From JAAYUJ01 sp963698165 (GTDB taxonomy: Bacteria; Desulfobacterota; Syntrophobacteria; Syntrophobacterales; Syntrophobacteraceae): a stretch of 64,000 nucleotides of DNA. The notes under the pieces are model-generated. The model saw only the letters and a list, made by a program, of their open reading frames with translations, did no database searches and was not told where the DNA came from. The DNA lies in assembly GCA_963698165.1 (NCBI GenBank), contig CAVOPT010000004.1, forward strand, positions 930,001-994,000, written 5' to 3'. Made by a program: the position numbers and the translations under genes. This document shows, in pieces, positions 26,161-34,008 of this stretch; within the stretch, counting starts at the first letter, position 1, and each line of letters opens with the position of its first letter.

Positions 26161-26306
26161 ACTGTTGACTTAAAGTCATCAAAACTCCCCTCCCTCGATG
26201 GGAGGGGTTGGGGGAGGGTGAAAAGTGTATGAGATCAACCCCCTCCCCTCCCCCTCCCGCCAGGGGGAGGGGAACTGAGGATGGAAGATTGCCTTACGTC
26301 AAAAGC
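26161..26306. repeat. Palindromic MITE-like element, copy B (inverted interior)
   Basis: This element matches copy A (24911-25055): termini ACTGTTGACTTAA and TTACGTCAAAAG, GC-rich CCCCTCCC/GGGAGGGG hairpins, and a loop reading GTGAAAAGTGTATGAGATC, the reverse complement orientation of the loop in copy A. The ~60 bp to its right (ATTGACCCCAGCC ... ACCGGGG) align directly with the bases to the right of copy A. Confidence 0.72.
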
Positions 26307-26406
26307 ATTGACCCCAGCCATGTCCTCCGACCGGGGCGAGGAAACTTCAAAGCCTCGTTGTAGTATCAGTACAACGTCACGCAAATAAGTGACCAATTCT
26401 CAATTC

Positions 26407-26484
26407 CGTCATTCCCGCATGTCCCTGGCGGGAATCAAGATTCGCACGGGGCTTGATTCCCGCCAAAAGCGCGCGGGAATGACG
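26407..26484. repeat. REP-like palindrome (CGTCATTCCCGC family)
   Basis: An inverted repeat with arms CGTCATTCCCGC and GCGGGAATGACG and an internal GGCGGGAATCAAG/CTTGATTCCCGCC pair. This is a very widespread intergenic repeat type in proteobacterial genomes. It lies in the 26110-26595 gap, which also holds element B and otherwise shows no gene. Confidence 0.8.
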
Positions 26485-26595
26485 AACAGGTGTTTCGGAC
26501 ACTCATTTCTGTGGACGTTTGCTTAGCGACCCTCCGGGGCTTGCCGAGAAGCCCCGGTCACTGTCCAAAGCACCCTTGCAAGTGCCTTGCAGGAC

Positions 26596-27996
26596 TCACT
26601 TTTTTGCCTCTCCCTTGAGGGCCTTCTCCATCTCTTCCGCCTTGCGCAGGAGCTCGCCTTCGATCTCCCTTGCCCACGGGACCTCCTCCTGCCGCCTCTC
26701 TCTCGCCTCACGGATGAGGCGCAGGTTGCGGACGGTCGTCTCGGGCTCCCAGGATTCACGAATCGAGGCCAGGGCGTCGCCTGCGGCACTGGTGGCTTTC
26801 TGCTCATCCTTGGCCAGAACGGCGAGCTCGAGGCGGATGGCATGATCCCAGTAGTCGGGCTGACCTGAGGCGATGCGCCGCTCGGCGGCATAGGAGACCA
26901 CGGGGATGAGCTCCAGTCGCTTCGGATCGGGCGGCTCCTTGATTTCCATCAGCGTGACGGCGTTTATGCCGGGGTAGGCGTCGCGCCAGTCACTTTCAAA
27001 GCCCTTTCGGTATGCATCGATGGCCTTATCCAGGAACCCTCGCGCGGCGAGTTTATTGCCGCCCTTCACAGCAGCTTCCCAGCGGTCCTTGTAAACCCGC
27101 CCCAGAATCCCGTACGTTTCACTGCTGGGCCCGCGTCTTGCGATGAGATCCGTGAGCACCTTTTCCGCACGTTCACCCTGTCCCATCCGGTTGAGGGCCA
27201 GGGCAAACTGTTCCTGCACCAGAACGGTCGCCGCAAGCGGGCGTGGCATTTTCTCCACGAGAGCAACCATGTCCTCCCATGCCTTCACTGCCCGGTACGA
27301 AAGGAAGAGATCAATGATGACTCCGGATTCAAGATCCATGAGTCCCGCGGGTTTTCCGTTCTCAGTCCCGTCGAGCTCCCGCCCTATGGCCCGCACGGCA
27401 TCGATTCCCTCTCCGCGTCCGATTTCCAGGCGGGCTTTGATTTCTGATGAGTATCGTACCTGCTTTCGGAAAACATCGGTTTTGTCCGAAGTTATGTCGG
27501 GATATCCGTCGAGGAGCTGGAAAATGGGGCTGTCGGTCAGGGGTTTATCTGTCGCGGCTTCGCGGGCTGCAGCGAGGCGCTTGACCAGAGCGGCTCTGTC
27601 ACCGGGGATGTCTGCCGGAGTACCCGATCCGCTCAGTTTGTAGGGCAACCCTCGCAGATCGGCCACATCGAACGGCAGGCGCGCCGTCTTTTCATAGAAT
27701 ATGGCGACGGTGGCCCAGGGGCGGACCGCGTGACGCACCCCCATTTCGTAAAAGACGTTGGCATTTGCCGTGGTCAGGTCCGCCACGGCGAACTCACACA
27801 GGATCAAACGCTCAAACATGGGTTTTTGAATGATGCCCCCCGCCTGTTCCTCGTCGGCGCGAACGGGCTCGAGCCCGGCTTGGTCGACGGCGGGGGCAAT
27901 CAGTTCCTTGTAGACGGCGTCGAAATCAATCATCAGTCCGCCGGCATCGGGCTTTTTTCCAAAAGGCATGAGAACGAAACAGAGTGGACGACTCAT
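26596..27996 (-). CDS. TIR/deoxyribosyltransferase-like domain plus TRAFs-binding (DUF4071-like) domain protein
   Basis: 466 residues, with a strong GAGGAGGTG before the ATG. Residues ~1-125 (CFVLMPFGKKPD, IDFDAVYKELIAPAVDQAG, CEFAVADLTTANANVFYEMG) fit the nucleoside 2-deoxyribosyltransferase/TIR-like fold; DLTTANANVFYEMG resembles the substrate-binding loop with its acidic residue. Residues ~150-460 are helical, TPR-like repeats (GILGRVYKDRWEAAV, RGFLDKAIDAYRKGFE, DAYPGINAVTL) matching the TRAFs-binding domain of ASK/MAP3K5 kinases and bacterial relatives. No signal peptide, so it is cytosolic. Such bacterial proteins are suspected stress or conflict-system components; that role is inference. 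The neighbour at 28072 (same strand, 75 bp upstream) is a small secreted protein. Confidence 0.75.
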   Translation of the reverse strand: MSRPLCFVLMPFGKKPDAGGLMIDFDAVYKELIAPAVDQAGLEPVRADEEQAGGIIQKPMFERLILCEFAVADLTTANANVFYEMGVRHAVRPWATVAIFYEKTARLPFDVADLRGLPYKLSGSGTPADIPGDRAALVKRLAAAREAATDKPLTDSPIFQLLDGYPDITSDKTDVFRKQVRYSSEIKARLEIGRGEGIDAVRAIGRELDGTENGKPAGLMDLESGVIIDLFLSYRAVKAWEDMVALVEKMPRPLAATVLVQEQFALALNRMGQGERAEKVLTDLIARRGPSSETYGILGRVYKDRWEAAVKGGNKLAARGFLDKAIDAYRKGFESDWRDAYPGINAVTLMEIKEPPDPKRLELIPVVSYAAERRIASGQPDYWDHAIRLELAVLAKDEQKATSAAGDALASIRESWEPETTVRNLRLIREARERRQEEVPWAREIEGELLRKAEEMEKALKGEAKK

Positions 27997-28071
27997 GAGT
28001 CACCTCCTCGTTGCGAGTAACCAGTTGCCAAAGAAGAAAATTATATCATTGCAGGCGCCAACCCCGGCCCC

Positions 28072-28452
28072 TCAATTCCTGAAATTGCCCTTGCGGGGAA
28101 CCTTGAACATGACCTTCATGCGCCCGCCGGGATCTTTCGCACCCACGTACGCTTCCTTCAGCTGGCGCCTTTCCCGTGGAGCCATGTCCCCCAGCTGGAT
28201 GGTTTTTCTCCAGAACACCCGCGTTTCCTGGGCGTTGGTGGTGTACATATTAAGAGTCACGTTACGCAGCACCGCATCTGACCCGTTGATGATGAATCCC
28301 TTGATGGTGCCGTCTTCTCCGATGTGAAACCCCTGGTAACGCAAATCGGTCTCGTCTATTTCCCCGTCGCCCATCAGGTCGGCCGCGAAAGAATCGTTGA
28401 CAAAAAAGACGAGCATCATGAGGGCAATCATCACTGCAATGATTCTTTTCAC
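28072..28452 (-). CDS. Small secreted protein of unknown function (FxLYD-like)
   Basis: 126 residues from the GTG at 28452, chosen because AAGGAG lies six bases upstream; the open frame extends to 28494. A signal peptide is clear (KRIIAVMIALMMLVFFVNDSFA). The mature part (GFHIGEDGTIKGFIINGSDA ... VTLNMYTTNAQ ... LGDMAPRERRQL) has the beta-rich pattern of FxLYD/DUF3426-type modules that describe changes in a substituent chain. No enzyme motif was seen. It may be co-transcribed with the TIR/TRAFs-binding gene downstream (75 bp). Confidence 0.68.
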   Translation of the reverse strand: MKRIIAVMIALMMLVFFVNDSFAADLMGDGEIDETDLRYQGFHIGEDGTIKGFIINGSDAVLRNVTLNMYTTNAQETRVFWRKTIQLGDMAPRERRQLKEAYVGAKDPGGRMKVMFKVPRKGNFRN

Positions 28453-28660
28453 TGGTCTCTCCTTCTTCTGGTTCCTCTCAAGTCGTTTTTCCATGCGACA
28501 ATTTCGTTTTGTCCTCTCTGTGGGCCGGGGTCGTTGTCACACATTGTTCACCCAATCTTAACCCATTCTCAACCACGGATTTTCTCCAATGCCTATGATG
28601 CTCCCATACCCTCTATATTTCCTTTAACCAAGCCCCTTTGACACCCATCAACAGCGGGGG

Positions 28661-28703
28661 AGAGGCCCGGGTGGAAGATAGCCCGGGCCTCTTCTTTCTT
28701 TGT
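28661..28703 (+). terminator. Strong GC hairpin followed by T-rich tract, possible terminator
   Basis: The stem AGAGGCCCGGG / CCCGGGCCTCT (28661-28671 and 28682-28692) is perfect and followed on + by TTCTTTCTTTG. An outer partial pairing ACACCCAtCAACA / TGTTGGGTGT extends it. No + strand gene lies upstream in 28453-28660, so it may end an unannotated small transcript. The surrounding gap 28453-29024 has no other recognisable gene. Confidence 0.55.
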
Positions 28704-29024
28704 TGGGTGTCCGTTGATGCGGGGAACTCCTGTCGAGAACGGTGCCGGAGCCCATGATGCACCGGCATGATCCCCCGCGGGATCGGGCACCTGGCGTAGA
28801 GCGACCGGCTGCCGTCAAAAAATCGCGCCCGCCTTTCACAAAGCATTTATCGCCGGCATGTTATGCAATATAAGTAAGGATGCAAGAGGGAATTTGCTCC
28901 GGAGAACGGAGATCTCTCCCGACCTTCACCCTGCTGAACTCCATCGGTGCGGGAAAGATTGCTTCATGTTCTTCCGGGTTGTGAGGCCGCACCGGTACTG
29001 GTTCCAAAGAGCGAGGAAGTCTCG

Positions 29025-29684
29025 ATGATCCATGCCTGGATCCCAAGAAGCCGTAGCAGTGCTCTTCTGATCGTGTCGCTTCTGACCCTTTTCCAAACGT
29101 TCCCCGCGAATTCCCTGGGATGGGAAGGAAAGGCCGTGTCGGTCATCGAAGCGGACAGCCTGGTTGTGATGGTTGGCACCAAGAAAGAGCGGATCGACCT
29201 GTACGGGATCGACGCTCCCGGGAAAGACCAGGAATTCGCCGACGCCGCCAAGGATTTCACCATCTACCGTATCCGAGGGAAAACGCTCCAGATCGAACCT
29301 GCAGGGAAAAGTCGCCATGGCCGCACCCTGGCCATAGTGACCGTGGATGACCGAGTCCTCAACCAGGAGCTTGTGAGAAACGGACTCGCCTGGTTCCAAA
29401 GCCAGTCATGCACCAAGCCCGTGTGCGGGGAGTGGAGGGATGCACAGAAGCTTGCCAAGAGAGAAAAACTGAACACCTGGTCCCTCGAAAACCCTCTCCC
29501 ACCCTGGGAATTCCGCAAGGACAAACCATCGCCCAAGAGCGTGTACAGCGGCAATATCGTCACTCACGTGTTTCATTCCACCAACTGTGAGGAGTTCGAC
29601 TGCTGGAACTGCATCGCCAGTTTCAAGGGAAGAGAAGCGGCGGTTCGAGCGGGTTACAAACCGTGCGAGCTGTGCAGTCCGTAG
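29025..29684 (+). CDS. Staphylococcal-nuclease-like (SNase) secreted nuclease with C-terminal Cys-rich module
   Basis: 219 residues from the ATG at 29025, which has GAGGAAG upstream; the frame is open from 28947. A signal peptide or anchor (ALLIVSLLTLFQTFPANSLG) precedes an SNase OB-fold: GKAVSVIEADSLVV, RIDLYGIDAPGKDQEF, GKSRHGRTLAIVTV, ELVRNGLAWF. The catalytic pattern Arg-Asp (RIDLYGIDAP) and a later Arg (RHGRTLA) are kept; the usual Glu of the SNase triad is not obvious. The last ~35 residues (VFHSTNCEEFDCWNC ... YKPCELC) form a four-Cys module like the Ada-type zinc knuckle often attached to such nucleases. The role is probably extracellular or periplasmic nucleic-acid cleavage. Confidence 0.85.
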   Translation: MIHAWIPRSRSSALLIVSLLTLFQTFPANSLGWEGKAVSVIEADSLVVMVGTKKERIDLYGIDAPGKDQEFADAAKDFTIYRIRGKTLQIEPAGKSRHGRTLAIVTVDDRVLNQELVRNGLAWFQSQSCTKPVCGEWRDAQKLAKREKLNTWSLENPLPPWEFRKDKPSPKSVYSGNIVTHVFHSTNCEEFDCWNCIASFKGREAAVRAGYKPCELCSP

Positions 29685-29879
29685 TATTCCGCCCTGGCCC
29701 TTCTTGCTTGAATGCCTTGCTCAGCGCGAACGGGCGGCTGGGGTTGGCGGGATTCTCCTGGTTTCTGGCGGGATTCAGGTGCCCATGGCGCCATTCAGGC
29801 GTGAATGTTCCGTGTTTCAAGGGAGCCGCGATCGCTCTCGATCCCCAGTGAAAAACGACTTATCGGTCACCGGAACATC

Positions 29880-29896
29880 TTGGCATCGTCATTGCT
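29880..29896 (+). promoter_or_regulatory. Sigma-54 (-24/-12) promoter
   Basis: The sequence TTGGCATCGTCATTGCT matches the consensus TGGCAC-N5-TTGC with correct spacing: GG at 29882-29883 and GC at 29894-29895, ten bases between. Start of transcription is expected near 29907. Two direct repeats ATTCAGGT/ATTCAGGC (29773 and 29793, 20 bp apart) lie ~110 bp upstream and could be activator sites. Between the promoter and the terminator at 29942 there is no room for a protein gene. Confidence 0.65.
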
Positions 29897-29906
29897 ATAC
29901 TTAGTT

Positions 29907-29976
29907 AACAAGACAATAACTCTTTCCTCCTTAAAGAAAATGCCGCTCGGTCCGCCCCACCGAGCGGCCTTTTTTT
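29907..29976 (+). ncRNA. Candidate sigma-54-dependent small RNA (~70 nt)
   Basis: From the predicted start near 29907 the transcript would run through a small CTTT/AAAG hairpin exposing CCTCC (29926-29930) in its loop and end at the rho-independent terminator 29942-29976. A CCUCC loop can pair with Shine-Dalgarno sequences, as in several regulatory RNAs. There is no start codon with a credible ORF. Prediction rests only on the promoter and terminator pair; no homolog is known to me. Confidence 0.5.
29942..29976 (+). terminator. Rho-independent terminator
   Basis: A perfect ten-base stem GCCGCTCGGT / ACCGAGCGGC with a seven-base loop, followed by a run of seven T (29970-29976). It sits 258 bp after the nuclease gene stop and 66 bp after the sigma-54 site, so it could terminate either, but the short sigma-54 transcript is the closest fit. 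Confidence 0.85.
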
Positions 29977-30052
29977 GCCCTCGCGAAGGACTACCCTCCG
30001 AGGGACAGGGGGAAACTGGTTAACCCCATTTGCGGGTGAGCCCCGATTCCCG

Positions 30053-31405
30053 TCACAGTGCCCCGCGCTCTTTCATTTCCGCCAGTTGCCGGGGGCCAAT
30101 CCCGAGGTATTGCTGGTAAATGAACTCGTTGTCCGCACCTATGGGGCGACAGACCCACTTGATTCTCCCGGGGGTACGGGACATGGCCTTGAGGGAGGAA
30201 TTGGGAATGAGCACCTCGCCATAAATCGGGTCGTCGGTCTTGACAAAAGTTTTTCGCAGCTCCCAATGATCCCGCTCCAGGACATCCCTGGGGGTTTCGA
30301 GCCTCCCGGTGACGACGGTCCCTTTCTTGTCCGGCCGTTGGCTGTATTCAGTGATGATGAGCAGCAGTTCATCGGAGGTGTACTGGGTGGTGAATTTCTC
30401 TATTTCGTGCTGGATGGCAGGTTGGTTCTCGGGGGTCAGCCGTTCCCTCGTGGTGGGAAAGCGCATCTTCAGGTCAGGACGATCGATGATTTCACACAGG
30501 GCGGACCAGTTGGGGTCGGTGAAGCCCGAAATGAAGCTGTAGCCGTCCTTGCACTTGACATAGGTGTACGGGAAGACGGCATAGTCGTAATTGCCGGCTC
30601 GCGGCATCTGGTTGCCCGTCATGTGGAAGTACTGCATCACGTAGTTGGAGATGGCCATGAGCCCCTCGGGGGGAGCGCAGTCGACCATTTGGCCGCCTCG
30701 GGTGCTTCTCTTTCGGAACATGGCCATGAGGATTCCAAAGGCACTCCAGGCCCCTCCGGCGTACCACCCCATCCAGTTCCCCTGTCTGAGAGGCCTCTTG
30801 TACTCCTTCGGGACGTCGGGATCGAGATCGGGCTCACCCGTGACGGACATGATGACCCCTCTCGCCTGGTCAACAATATCGTAGTCGGGCTGGTTGCCGT
30901 GCTTTTCCGCGTCTTCCCCGAATTGACCGTAGGTGTGGATGGGACAGTAGATCAAGCCGGGGTTGATCTCCCTGAGCTCCCTGTACCCCAACCCGAGGGC
31001 GTCCATGGCTCCGGGCTTGAATGTCTCGATGAGGACGTCCGCTTTCCTGACAAGCCTTTTCAGCAGCAGGCGCCCTTCTTCCTCCTCCAGATTCAAGGTG
31101 ATGTGGAACTTGTTCCTCGCCTCGGTCAAGTAGGCCAGTCCGGCATCGTGGATCATGATCCCGTATGGAGTCATCTTCCTCGCCAGGTCTCCTTCCGGGG
31201 GTTCGACACGGATCACTTCAGCCCCCATTTCCGCAAGGATGGAAGACGCAAAAAGGCCTGCGAAGCTCCCCCGGCTCAGGTCGAGGACCAGCATGTCATC
31301 GAGGGCCTCGGGTTTCCGAAAGGCCTGGAGAGGATCGGTGTTTTCATGAGCCCACTTGGCATATTCGTCATTGATGGCAAGACCAACAATTTGCTTTTCG
31401 TCCAT
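30053..31405 (-). CDS. CaiB/BaiF (class III) CoA-transferase, subunit-like copy 2
   Basis: 450 residues from the ATG at 31405, with GGGAG upstream; the open frame continues to 31546. Family III CoA-transferase features: LVLDLSRGSFAGLFASSILAE near the start, AEVIRVEPPEGD (CoA-binding turn), LIETFKPGAMD, GLIYCPIHTYGQFG, and the catalytic aspartate in PDYDIVDQARG. These enzymes move CoA between carboxylic acids via an aspartyl-CoA thioester. It lies 168 bp downstream of a second family member on the same strand, like heterodimeric pairs such as the benzylsuccinate CoA-transferase BbsE/BbsF. The substrate is unknown. Confidence 0.85.
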   Translation of the reverse strand: MDEKQIVGLAINDEYAKWAHENTDPLQAFRKPEALDDMLVLDLSRGSFAGLFASSILAEMGAEVIRVEPPEGDLARKMTPYGIMIHDAGLAYLTEARNKFHITLNLEEEEGRLLLKRLVRKADVLIETFKPGAMDALGLGYRELREINPGLIYCPIHTYGQFGEDAEKHGNQPDYDIVDQARGVIMSVTGEPDLDPDVPKEYKRPLRQGNWMGWYAGGAWSAFGILMAMFRKRSTRGGQMVDCAPPEGLMAISNYVMQYFHMTGNQMPRAGNYDYAVFPYTYVKCKDGYSFISGFTDPNWSALCEIIDRPDLKMRFPTTRERLTPENQPAIQHEIEKFTTQYTSDELLLIITEYSQRPDKKGTVVTGRLETPRDVLERDHWELRKTFVKTDDPIYGEVLIPNSSLKAMSRTPGRIKWVCRPIGADNEFIYQQYLGIGPRQLAEMKERGAL

Positions 31406-31573
31406 GCTCTTCTCCCGTTTCCATTCCGTGATGCTCCAGGTGCCGTTCACACGCAAAGCTCCTGAGACTTTCCTCCCCGCAGCCTCGGATGGACTGGGCT
31501 GGTGGGAAGAATCCCAGGGTTTCAGGCGCCGGTTGTCCTTTCCCATCGAGGAAGAGGGGTCCCGAAACCGTTT

Positions 31574-32914
31574 CTAGGCGAGTTTCATGCCCGCTTTTCC
31601 GTCCCAGTCGGGTGGTGGGCAATGGGATGGGATCTTGGGATTCCATTTGAACAGAACCCCCTCCTTTTCCAGTTCTGTCACCTGCTCGTTGGGCAAGCCC
31701 AGGATCTTGGTGAAGACGTACTGATTGTCGAACCCCAGCGGACGGCTGCTCCACTTCAATCTCCCCGGAGTCTCCCCGAGGCGCGGCGGATAGCACTGCT
31801 GAACCATCGGCCCATACAGGGCGTCGTCGTATTCCTGGACGGCGCCCCTCTCTCGGAAGTGATCGCTATAGTAGGCATCCTTGGCCTCGATCACCCGGGA
31901 GGCGGCAAAACCAAACCGGCTGCCCAGCTCCTCCACGGTTCCCACGTGTTTTGACCTGGCCCACTGGGCGATTTTTTCCAGGAGCGACCGGGCCTTTTCG
32001 TCCTCGAGCCGCTCCAGCGGTTCCGCGTAGCTCTCATAGAGGGTCAAGTCGCCCATGGCCTGGCACAGACCCCGAAATTCCTCCGGGCTGAATGCGGCGA
32101 TGGCCACCCAGCCGTCCAGACACTCAAAGAGGTCCGACGGACATACGGCCAGGTCCCTGTTGCCTGAGCGCTTCCTGTCCTCCCCGGTCTTGAAGGTGTA
32201 GAGCCAGGTCCAGTCGAGCCACCGGATGACATTCTCCACCTGAAGATAATCGATGAACTGCCCTTCTCCGGTTCTCTCCCGGTAATTGAGGGCAGTCATG
32301 ATGGCCACCGCGCACATGATACCGGCGATCCAGTCCGCGATCCAAACACCGGACTTGATGGGGCCGCGGTCCTCAAACCCGGTTATGGGAGAGAGGGCGC
32401 CCATGCTCTGGGCCACGGCGTCGTAGGATGTTCTCCCCGTCCATGGTCCCCAGCTGCCGTAGCCGGAGGCATGGAGCTGAATGATGCGGGGATTGACCTC
32501 CTTGAGATCCTTGTAGCTGATTCCCCATTCGGTCATCCTGCCCGGAGTGAGGTTGTCGACGACGACATCGGACTTCTTCACCAGTTCGAGAAAGAGCTCT
32601 TTTGCCCTCGGGTTGCCGAGGTGCATCCCAACCCAGTATTTGTTGTGATTTTCGATCTCCAGGCCCGGCGACATGTTTTTCCAAAAAGTGGCATAGGGAG
32701 TGACGAACCGCATCTGGTCGCCCTTCTGGCCTTCGAACTTGATCACTTCCGCTCCGAATTCAGCCAGGTAGTCGCACGCCGCGGGGCCGAGAAGCACGTA
32801 GCAGACCTCCAGGACCCGGACTCCCTTGAGTGGTTCCGGCTTGTCGAAAAGCTCACGACTGTTCATCATCTCCCTGGTGAAGTCAAAGTAGGATCCCTGT
32901 TTGTTCCTTGTCAT
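31574..32914 (-). CDS. CaiB/BaiF (class III) CoA-transferase, subunit-like copy 1
   Basis: 446 residues from the ATG at 32914, with AGGAG nine bases upstream; a longer frame to 33364 lacks support. Family III features: VLEVCYVLLGPAACDYLAEFG, AEVIKFEGQKGDQMR, VVVDNLTPGRMTEWG, LHASGYGSWGPWTG and the catalytic Asp in TSYDAVAQSMGA. It differs strongly from the gene at 30053, so the pair may be two subunits rather than a recent duplicate. Both keep the active-site Asp. Probable role: activation of a carboxylic acid in a degradation pathway; no neighbouring beta-oxidation genes are present to say which. Confidence 0.85.
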   Translation of the reverse strand: MTRNKQGSYFDFTREMMNSRELFDKPEPLKGVRVLEVCYVLLGPAACDYLAEFGAEVIKFEGQKGDQMRFVTPYATFWKNMSPGLEIENHNKYWVGMHLGNPRAKELFLELVKKSDVVVDNLTPGRMTEWGISYKDLKEVNPRIIQLHASGYGSWGPWTGRTSYDAVAQSMGALSPITGFEDRGPIKSGVWIADWIAGIMCAVAIMTALNYRERTGEGQFIDYLQVENVIRWLDWTWLYTFKTGEDRKRSGNRDLAVCPSDLFECLDGWVAIAAFSPEEFRGLCQAMGDLTLYESYAEPLERLEDEKARSLLEKIAQWARSKHVGTVEELGSRFGFAASRVIEAKDAYYSDHFRERGAVQEYDDALYGPMVQQCYPPRLGETPGRLKWSSRPLGFDNQYVFTKILGLPNEQVTELEKEGVLFKWNPKIPSHCPPPDWDGKAGMKLA

Positions 32915-33273
32915 CGATTTCGCTCCTGTTGTGCATTGAGTGGCTTTGCAAAGAAAGCTTTCCGGTCGGGCCGCCGGGGCCCAAACCCTTGGGCCTTCCC
33001 CTCTGAACTTGGGAAACACGCAAAAACTTCCCCGGTGGCCTCGGGTTTCTCCGGATGGGATTCCTCCGGATGCCCGCAAGGACATCCGGGGGCCAAGGCC
33101 GGAACCGGGCCACAATACACCAAGAGGTGCCAAGAACCAAAAGCGTAAGTGAAGGACCCTGCGGATTTTGACATCCACGGGTCGTCCCGCCTCGCACCCC
33201 CGCGACGAGGTCGGGAAGGTCCTGTCACGGGGAATGGAGGTTCTCCACCTGCCCGGAGTGCGCCACATCGGCG

Positions 33274-33301
33274 TTGACAGGGGGCACCGAGGTGGTACAA
33301 T
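33274..33301 (+). promoter_or_regulatory. Sigma-70-type promoter upstream of CBS-domain genes
   Basis: A perfect -35 TTGACA (33274-33279) and a -10 TACAAT (33296-33301) with a 16-base spacer. It points at the CBS gene starting at 33493, leaving a ~185-nt leader with no obvious structure. The rest of the 32915-33492 gap shows GC-rich inverted repeats near 32980 and no gene. Confidence 0.7.
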
Positions 33302-33492
33302 GGCTCTGTGCCCTCCCCCTGTGCACATTCCCGCTAAAATCAGCATTCTTAGGATTTTCTCCATTCACGGTCGGGACTTCTTTTCTATACTTAGGAAAGG
33401 GCGTGAGTCGTTTGTTTTGAAGGGAACGGTGCCCTCTCTCGAAAGCTCGAGGCATCCCCTGGAACCCTGTCCTCGTCTCGGTCGAAAACCCT

Positions 33493-33975
33493 ATGGAGAT
33501 GCGTATGGGTGTTACGGCACGCGAAATCATGGAAAAGGATTTCTACACGGTGCGCCCCGGGACCACGATTACAGAAGCCGTCCATGTCTTTATGAAAACG
33601 TCCGAAAAGAGGCATCAGAAGGCGTTCGGACTGGTTGTCACGGACGATGACGGCCGGCTCATCGGAATGCTTTCTCTCTATGATGTTTTGAACCTGCTGC
33701 GGCCCAAGCACATCCACATTTGGGGGGAAATGGTCGACATCGACGTCACCGGCTTCCTGGAGGAAGCTTGCCGGCGGGCGAAGACGATTCGTGTCGGCGA
33801 CATCATGAGCGCCGACGTGGTGAGCGTCGGTCCGGACACTCATCTCCTCATGGTCGTGGACCTCATGATGAAAAAGCATGTGCGCCGCATACCGGTGGTG
33901 GAAAACGATCGCGTCATCGGCATCGTTTACGCATCCTTACTCTTTTATCAACTCATCGAACGACTGCTGGACTGA
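33493..33975 (+). CDS. CBS-pair domain protein
   Basis: 160 residues with two CBS motifs: TAREIMEKDFYTVRPGTTI ... GLVVTDDDGRLIGMLSLYDVL (~7-68) and VGDIMSADVVSVGPDTHL ... RRIPVVENDRVIGIVYASLL (~100-150). CBS pairs bind adenosine nucleotides and act as energy or ionic sensors, often regulating a partner enzyme or transporter. No partner domain is fused. Exact start is uncertain (ATG at 33493, 33499 or 33505). A second, larger CBS protein follows after 33 bp, so the two are probably an operon driven by the promoter at 33274. Confidence 0.88.
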   Translation: MEMRMGVTAREIMEKDFYTVRPGTTITEAVHVFMKTSEKRHQKAFGLVVTDDDGRLIGMLSLYDVLNLLRPKHIHIWGEMVDIDVTGFLEEACRRAKTIRVGDIMSADVVSVGPDTHLLMVVDLMMKKHVRRIPVVENDRVIGIVYASLLFYQLIERLLD

Positions 33976-34008
33976 ATCCTCCAAACCTGATCCTTTCGTG
34001 CGGATGCC

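Noticed and set aside
29975..31465. A ~500-codon open frame on + opposite the CoA-transferase
   Set aside because: The - strand encodes a full class III CoA-transferase with a good ribosome site; the + frame has no features.
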